In this document: positions 33,445 through 36,579 of the stretch, in pieces
Layout: the number at the start of each line of letters is the position of its first letter
Position numbering within the stretch: the stretch's first letter is position 1
Assembly: GCA_023394965.1 (NCBI GenBank)
Contig: JAEWZX010000023.1
Span: forward strand, 1-36,579
Direction of reading: 5' to 3'
Length of the DNA stretch: 36,579 nt
Source of the DNA: Pseudomonadota bacterium
Lineage (GTDB): Bacteria; Pseudomonadota; Alphaproteobacteria; Sphingomonadales; Sphingomonadaceae
Position numbers and translations under genes: made by a program
The notes under the pieces: model-generated
What the model was told of the DNA's origin: nothing
The model's input: the letters and a program-made list of their open reading frames with translations, nothing else
The model's database searches: none

Positions 33445-34383
33445 ATGAAGACCGACCTCGATCATCTTCCCCCGCAAAAACAGCGCGAGATCGAACGCGT
33501 GGTGCAGCTGATCTTCGAAGAGTTCGAGGATGCCTTTGCGCTGGCCAAGCACGAGTGGAAGAAGGCCGGACGGATCCTCAAGGTTATTCTCTACGGCAGC
33601 TATGCGCGCGGGACCTGGGTCGATGAGCCGCACACTGCCAAAGGCTATCAGTCGGATTACGATCTGCTCATCATCGTCAACGACAAACGGCTGGCCGACA
33701 GGGTCAAGTACTGGGCCAAGCTCGATGATCGGTTGATGCGCGAGTACGGTGTAACCGGAACACTCAAGACACCGGTGAACTTCATCGTCCACACGCTGCA
33801 AGAGGTGAACGACGGGCTAGCCCATGGTCGCTACTTCTTCATGGACGTTAAGCAGGACGGGGTCGCTCTGTATCAGTTCGACGACACTGAACTTCATACG
33901 CCCAAACCAAAGACGCCCAGCCAAGCTCGGGAGATGGCACGGGAATACTTCGGCGAGTGGTTCCAGTCGTCGATGCGCAAATTCAAGCTAACTCAGGATG
34001 CGATCAGCCAAGACTTCCATAAGGAGGCAGCATTCTTAATGCACCAAACGGCAGAAAGCCTTTATCATTGCGTGCTTTTGGTTTGCACCTTTTACACTCC
34101 TCACGTCCACAATCTTGGCTTTCTGCGCACGCAGGCAGAGCGTATCGATCCACGTCTGACCTATGTCTGGCCACGTGAGAACCGTAAGGATCGTGCGCGG
34201 TTCGAGAAGCTCAAAGAGGCCTACGTGAAAGCGCGCTATTCGAAACACTACCGCATCGAGAAAGAGGAACTCGATTGGCTTGGTGAACAGGTCGAGCAGC
34301 TTGGACGCGTCGTGCACAAGGTCTGTTTGGAACGGCTGGAGAAACTCAAAGCGGAGGCACTCGCGAGGCCGGACAAGCAATAA
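33445..34383 (+). CDS. Nucleotidyltransferase-HEPN fusion protein
   Basis: In this 312-residue protein, residues about 40-140 form a minimal nucleotidyltransferase domain with Y50-GSYARG-T57 and the acidic pair D71-x-D73 (SDYDLLIIV). The third acidic position appears to be Asn in TPVNFIVHT, so metal binding may be altered. Residues about 160-300 form a helical HEPN domain (FLMHQTAESLYHCVLLVC) with ARYSKHYRI late in the domain, resembling the R-x-H-Y active motif of HEPN RNases. Separate MNT and HEPN proteins form toxin-antitoxin pairs in which MNT AMPylates the HEPN Tyr; here both parts are on one chain. It is an accessory gene next to the origin-like region. Confidence 0.82.
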   Translation: MKTDLDHLPPQKQREIERVVQLIFEEFEDAFALAKHEWKKAGRILKVILYGSYARGTWVDEPHTAKGYQSDYDLLIIVNDKRLADRVKYWAKLDDRLMREYGVTGTLKTPVNFIVHTLQEVNDGLAHGRYFFMDVKQDGVALYQFDDTELHTPKPKTPSQAREMAREYFGEWFQSSMRKFKLTQDAISQDFHKEAAFLMHQTAESLYHCVLLVCTFYTPHVHNLGFLRTQAERIDPRLTYVWPRENRKDRARFEKLKEAYVKARYSKHYRIEKEELDWLGEQVEQLGRVVHKVCLERLEKLKAEALARPDKQ

Positions 34384-34530
34384 TCAATGCGGCAGAGCCT
34401 CGACGGTTTTGCGCTGAGCCCGACAATTCCAGTCAGTCGGCTAACGACGCCATTTCAGCCATTCACCCGGAGGGAACCTCTAAATGAAAGCGGACCGGCA
34501 GATTACTACCCTGTTCCGATGCTCTCTTCT

Positions 34531-35004
34531 TCATTCTAGCGCCCGCCCACGAGCTGATGCTTCCGGAGGCGGCGCCGGTGGAATTGGAAACGGGGGAGCT
34601 GGCGATGGCGGACCCGGCGGTCCGATTCCGCTAATAAAAGCAGGAGCCGCCCCACATTCCACAGCTACAGGGTCGTCCCGAAGCGATTTAACTGCGTCAC
34701 TCTTCTCATCGAATCCGCTGACAGCCCACTCATGAGTAAATAAGGCTCGCATAGGCTCTACTGAATACAGTTGACCCTCGGGCATGATCGGAAGGAAGCG
34801 ACGACCGTCAGTTAGAGTGAAAATGACGCAACCACCTTCATGAGAGAAGCGGCCATCGGTCAGGGTGCCGTCGAAACTGTTCGGTTTGGCCCATTCGTAA
34901 GCAACTCTGCCTTGAGCGTCCTTTTGCAAGCCGCCCTCGCTGCATCCGTACAAAACGAGAAGCCCCGCTGCTGGCCAGCTTAACTTTCGAATCCGCTTGA
35001 ACAT
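34531..35004 (-). CDS. Putative lipoprotein with proline-rich tail
   Basis: 157 residues from the ATG at 35004 (MFKRIRKLSWPAAGLLVLYGC). This start gives a lipoprotein-type signal with the Cys at position 21, although LYGC is an imperfect lipobox; a start at 35034 adds ten residues. The body has no recognised domain, with GTLTDGRFSHEGGCVIFTLTDGRRFLPIMPEGQLY in the centre. The last roughly 30 residues are rich in Pro and Gly. Base composition is lower in GC than the housekeeping regions, in keeping with island DNA. The opposite strand is open for 83 codons across the proline-rich part, but that glycine-rich peptide looks like a by-product. Confidence 0.6.
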   Translation of the reverse strand: MFKRIRKLSWPAAGLLVLYGCSEGGLQKDAQGRVAYEWAKPNSFDGTLTDGRFSHEGGCVIFTLTDGRRFLPIMPEGQLYSVEPMRALFTHEWAVSGFDEKSDAVKSLRDDPVAVECGAAPAFISGIGPPGPPSPAPPFPIPPAPPPEASARGRALE

Positions 35005-35159
35005 GCAACCGCTTTGATGTTCCTTTACGCGCATGACAAGAGTTTAGGTACACGTCAGCAATCCACCCCATTTTCGACGGCTCACCGTCCTTAGATTGCG
35101 CCAGAAGCCGCCAACAGATTTTTGGCTCCAATGGTCGAGAAAGGCTATAGGCCTGAGAG

Positions 35160-35474
35160 ATGGTTGATTTGAACGCTCCCGATGTGGGCGCATACGCGGC
35201 TTACTTCACTGCCGCATCAGCTCTTTATTTGCTCCCGCTTATTGTCTCTCGTCGAGTCCGCAGCAGTCCTAGGGCAGCGGCCGGAATCGTCATTGGAGTT
35301 ATGGTTCTTGTCCTCCTAATCGTGAGTGCCCTCTACCCTCTCGGCGCGGGTCTGGTCGGCTCGTGGAGCTGGCGAACATATGTCTGGTCGGTCGCTTTTT
35401 ACCTCATCCCAGGAATTGTTATCCTTCCACTTTGGGTGATTGGGACGAAGGTGTTCACCAGCAAAGCAGACTGA
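35160..35474 (+). CDS. Small hypothetical membrane protein
   Basis: This 104-residue protein has three clear hydrophobic segments (about 12-30, 41-60 and 75-97): YFTAASALYLLPLIV, GIVIGVMVLVLLIVSALYPL and VAFYLIPGIVILPLWVIG. Polar and basic loops separate them, and RRVRSSPR favours a cytoplasmic loop after the first segment. No family is recognised. It is an inner membrane protein of the island, with no obvious operon partner except the lipoprotein gene 60 bp downstream. Confidence 0.6.
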   Translation: MVDLNAPDVGAYAAYFTAASALYLLPLIVSRRVRSSPRAAAGIVIGVMVLVLLIVSALYPLGAGLVGSWSWRTYVWSVAFYLIPGIVILPLWVIGTKVFTSKAD

Positions 35475-35534
35475 CGGCTATCCACGCCATAGCAGTCGCC
35501 GGCACTAAAAGTGAGCGGTTACGTTCGCTCCAAT

Positions 35535-36020
35535 ATGCGACGTTTCCCAGCAATTGCACTCTTAACAGGCATTGCCGCTCCAATGTTTGGATGCGCGACG
35601 CCATCACAGTACGAGACATCCGCGAACGACAGCGACTTGGTTTTGGTCGAAATTCGTGGGTGTTGCTCGTTTCGGACGAGCGGGGTTCTTCAGGCAGGCG
35701 ATGGTTCCGTTCCAGTCGAAGGGTTTCTGCCGAGAGTCATCGAGAGCGAAAGCGAAAAGGTAAGTATTGCGCCGCAATTAGGTTACTACGGTTGGCTTAA
35801 GGCAGAGGGCGGAGCAGAGGTCCGCATCGGCGGCTATCGCGGCTTAGCGACGTCTTCCGCAAACGGCACAAAGGCCGTCATCGCATTGGAACGAGTTGCC
35901 GATCAGGGAACTCCACTGAGTGTCGAAATCTCGTCTGATTGCAAAGGATCATGCGAGCTACTCAGCCAAGTGCTGGAGACGTTTGAGATCGAAAGACAAT
36001 GGAAAGCGAGGGAACCTTAG
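35535..36020 (+). CDS. Putative lipoprotein, hypothetical
   Basis: 161 residues from the ATG at 35535. The N-terminus MRRFPAIALLTGIAAPMFGC is a lipoprotein signal with a plausible lipobox (MFGC), which decides the start over the GTG at 35511. The mature part contains VLVEIRGCCSFRTSGVLQAG, GYYGWLKAEGGAEVRIGGYRGLATSS and a Cys pair in SSDCKGSCELL near the end, so four cysteines may form disulfides. No known domain is recognised. It follows the small membrane protein on the same strand. Confidence 0.6.
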   Translation: MRRFPAIALLTGIAAPMFGCATPSQYETSANDSDLVLVEIRGCCSFRTSGVLQAGDGSVPVEGFLPRVIESESEKVSIAPQLGYYGWLKAEGGAEVRIGGYRGLATSSANGTKAVIALERVADQGTPLSVEISSDCKGSCELLSQVLETFEIERQWKAREP

Positions 36021-36452
36021 GTTTGCGGCGGTCAATTTCCCTTACGAAAGGCTCCGTTCAGCAGGACAGCGATGCCGCTGTGTAAATGTCAGCTAGCCAC
36101 CCCATCCACGACATTAAAGCGTCACGATTATTGACCCAAAAGCTGACACAAAGGCCGTCCACGAGCGTGGCTGCAACCAATCGTCGAGCATCCCGTGTGC
36201 GCTCGCAATGCGAATATCTGGCTCTTGATGTGCGATGACCGCGTCGAGTTCCTGCCACGGCGTTGCATCATTTAGCGACGCTCTTAGACATTGCCGCTGG
36301 AGAAATTTTGCAACTCGGTTGCAAATTTGAAGCACAATCGGAACGCGATCACTGCAGGTCGATGGCAGCGCCGGATGCAGTCACGATGCATCCCGCTTGC
36401 AGGCGAGATCGACGTGGGGTATTTGTCCGTAAACGTCTGATTTGAAGCGAGA
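36021..36452. other. Non-coding or decayed stretch before the IS66 end
   Basis: No supported gene. A minus-strand frame of 73 codons (36114-36335) gives a protein-like peptide (PWQELDAVIAHQEPDIRIA) but has no ribosome site or recognised family; it could be a gene remnant. A short inverted repeat TTTGCAAC-TCG-GTTGCAAA lies at 36307-36325. Confidence 0.45.
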
Positions 36453-36474
36453 GTTAGCGTCCGGTGCTTGCACG

Positions 36475-36579
36475 TCAGGCGTCAGCGCGTTGACTAAGCG
36501 CCCAGTTCCACGGCAGCAGTTCGTCGATTCGGTTGGCGGGATGGCCGTCGATCATGCGGGTCAGGACGTCACTGAGCCA
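36475..36579 (-). pseudogene. IS66-type transposase, C-terminal end (cut by window edge)
   Basis: Reading the minus strand from the window edge gives 34 residues, WLSDVLTRMIDGHPANRIDELLPWNWALSQRADA, before a TGA. VLTR-I--HP-NRIDELLPW is the typical C-terminal signature of IS66-family TnpC transposases. The catalytic core lies outside the window. A GTTAGCGTCCGG sequence at 36453-36464, just beyond the stop, may be the element's terminal repeat (IS66 ends often resemble GTAAGC), which would put the insertion boundary near 36453. Confidence 0.8.

Noticed and set aside
34484..34735. Glycine-rich 83-codon frame with GGAGGG upstream
   Set aside because: Despite a fair ribosome site it is antisense to the proline-rich tail of the lipoprotein gene, and the Gly run is the complement of the Pro run. 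It remains a small possibility.

Overview
The window looks like a chromosomal segment from an alphaproteobacterium of the Sphingomonadales, most likely Erythrobacteraceae-like. This is inferred from the moderately high GC, a large TonB-dependent receptor with VVTGSR/LRGLGANRTLVLLNGRR plug motifs, a CysNC fusion, a single bifunctional Rel/SpoT next to class II fumarase, and a P4-type integrase beside tRNA-Ser. No taxonomic marker was available to confirm it. IS remnants cut both edges: an IS5-type transposase C-terminus (1-126) and an IS66-type transposase C-terminus (36475-36579, minus strand).

Region A (1-9.1 kb). After the IS5 fragment come two tandem, translationally coupled small secreted paralogs (552-1414, +). 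Converging on them is a leftward five-gene operon (8974 to 1481): a MASE1-CHASE-PAS-HisKA-HATPase-REC-HPt hybrid kinase, a single-domain response regulator, a TPR plus YaiO-like beta-barrel protein, a membrane-anchored HEAT-repeat protein and a processive family 2 glycosyltransferase. The last four genes are joined by three ATGA overlaps. I read this as an uncharacterised, two-component-controlled, synthase-type exopolysaccharide secretion system. It is the best candidate here for a new system.

Region B (9.2-16.6 kb). cysD-cysNC (sulfate activation to PAPS, leftward) is divergent from a LuxR-HTH regulator, with a perfect 18-bp palindrome between them. Next is a leftward pair of acyl-CoA dehydrogenases, one lacking the central beta domain, divergent from an aldehyde dehydrogenase. 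A second, unrelated 17-bp perfect palindrome lies between those two.

Region C (16.6-25.8 kb, all leftward). A TonB-dependent receptor (TTG start) is followed by a hairpin, a sulfotransferase, a TPR-sulfotransferase and a fused 5-oxoprolinase. The sulfotransferases would use the PAPS made by CysDNC. The operon suggests receptor-linked uptake or surface modification followed by pyroglutamate-type metabolism, which is inference.

Region D (26.0-31.5 kb). Housekeeping genes: fumC divergent from rsh (spoT-type), with a palindrome between them, then a VOC protein overlapping rsh by 4 bp. A leftward pair follows: a secreted cyclophilin-type peptidylprolyl isomerase and a DUF1905 protein.

Region E (31.67-36.58 kb). 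A genomic island begins at the 3' end of tRNA-Ser(GGA) with a tyrosine integrase. Next to the integrase is an origin-like cluster (a perfect DnaA box plus three 20-bp iterons) with no replication-initiator gene in the window. Then come a fused nucleotidyltransferase-HEPN protein, two small lipoproteins, a small membrane protein and the IS66 end. No second copy of the tRNA 3' end was seen, so the far boundary lies beyond the window or has been lost.
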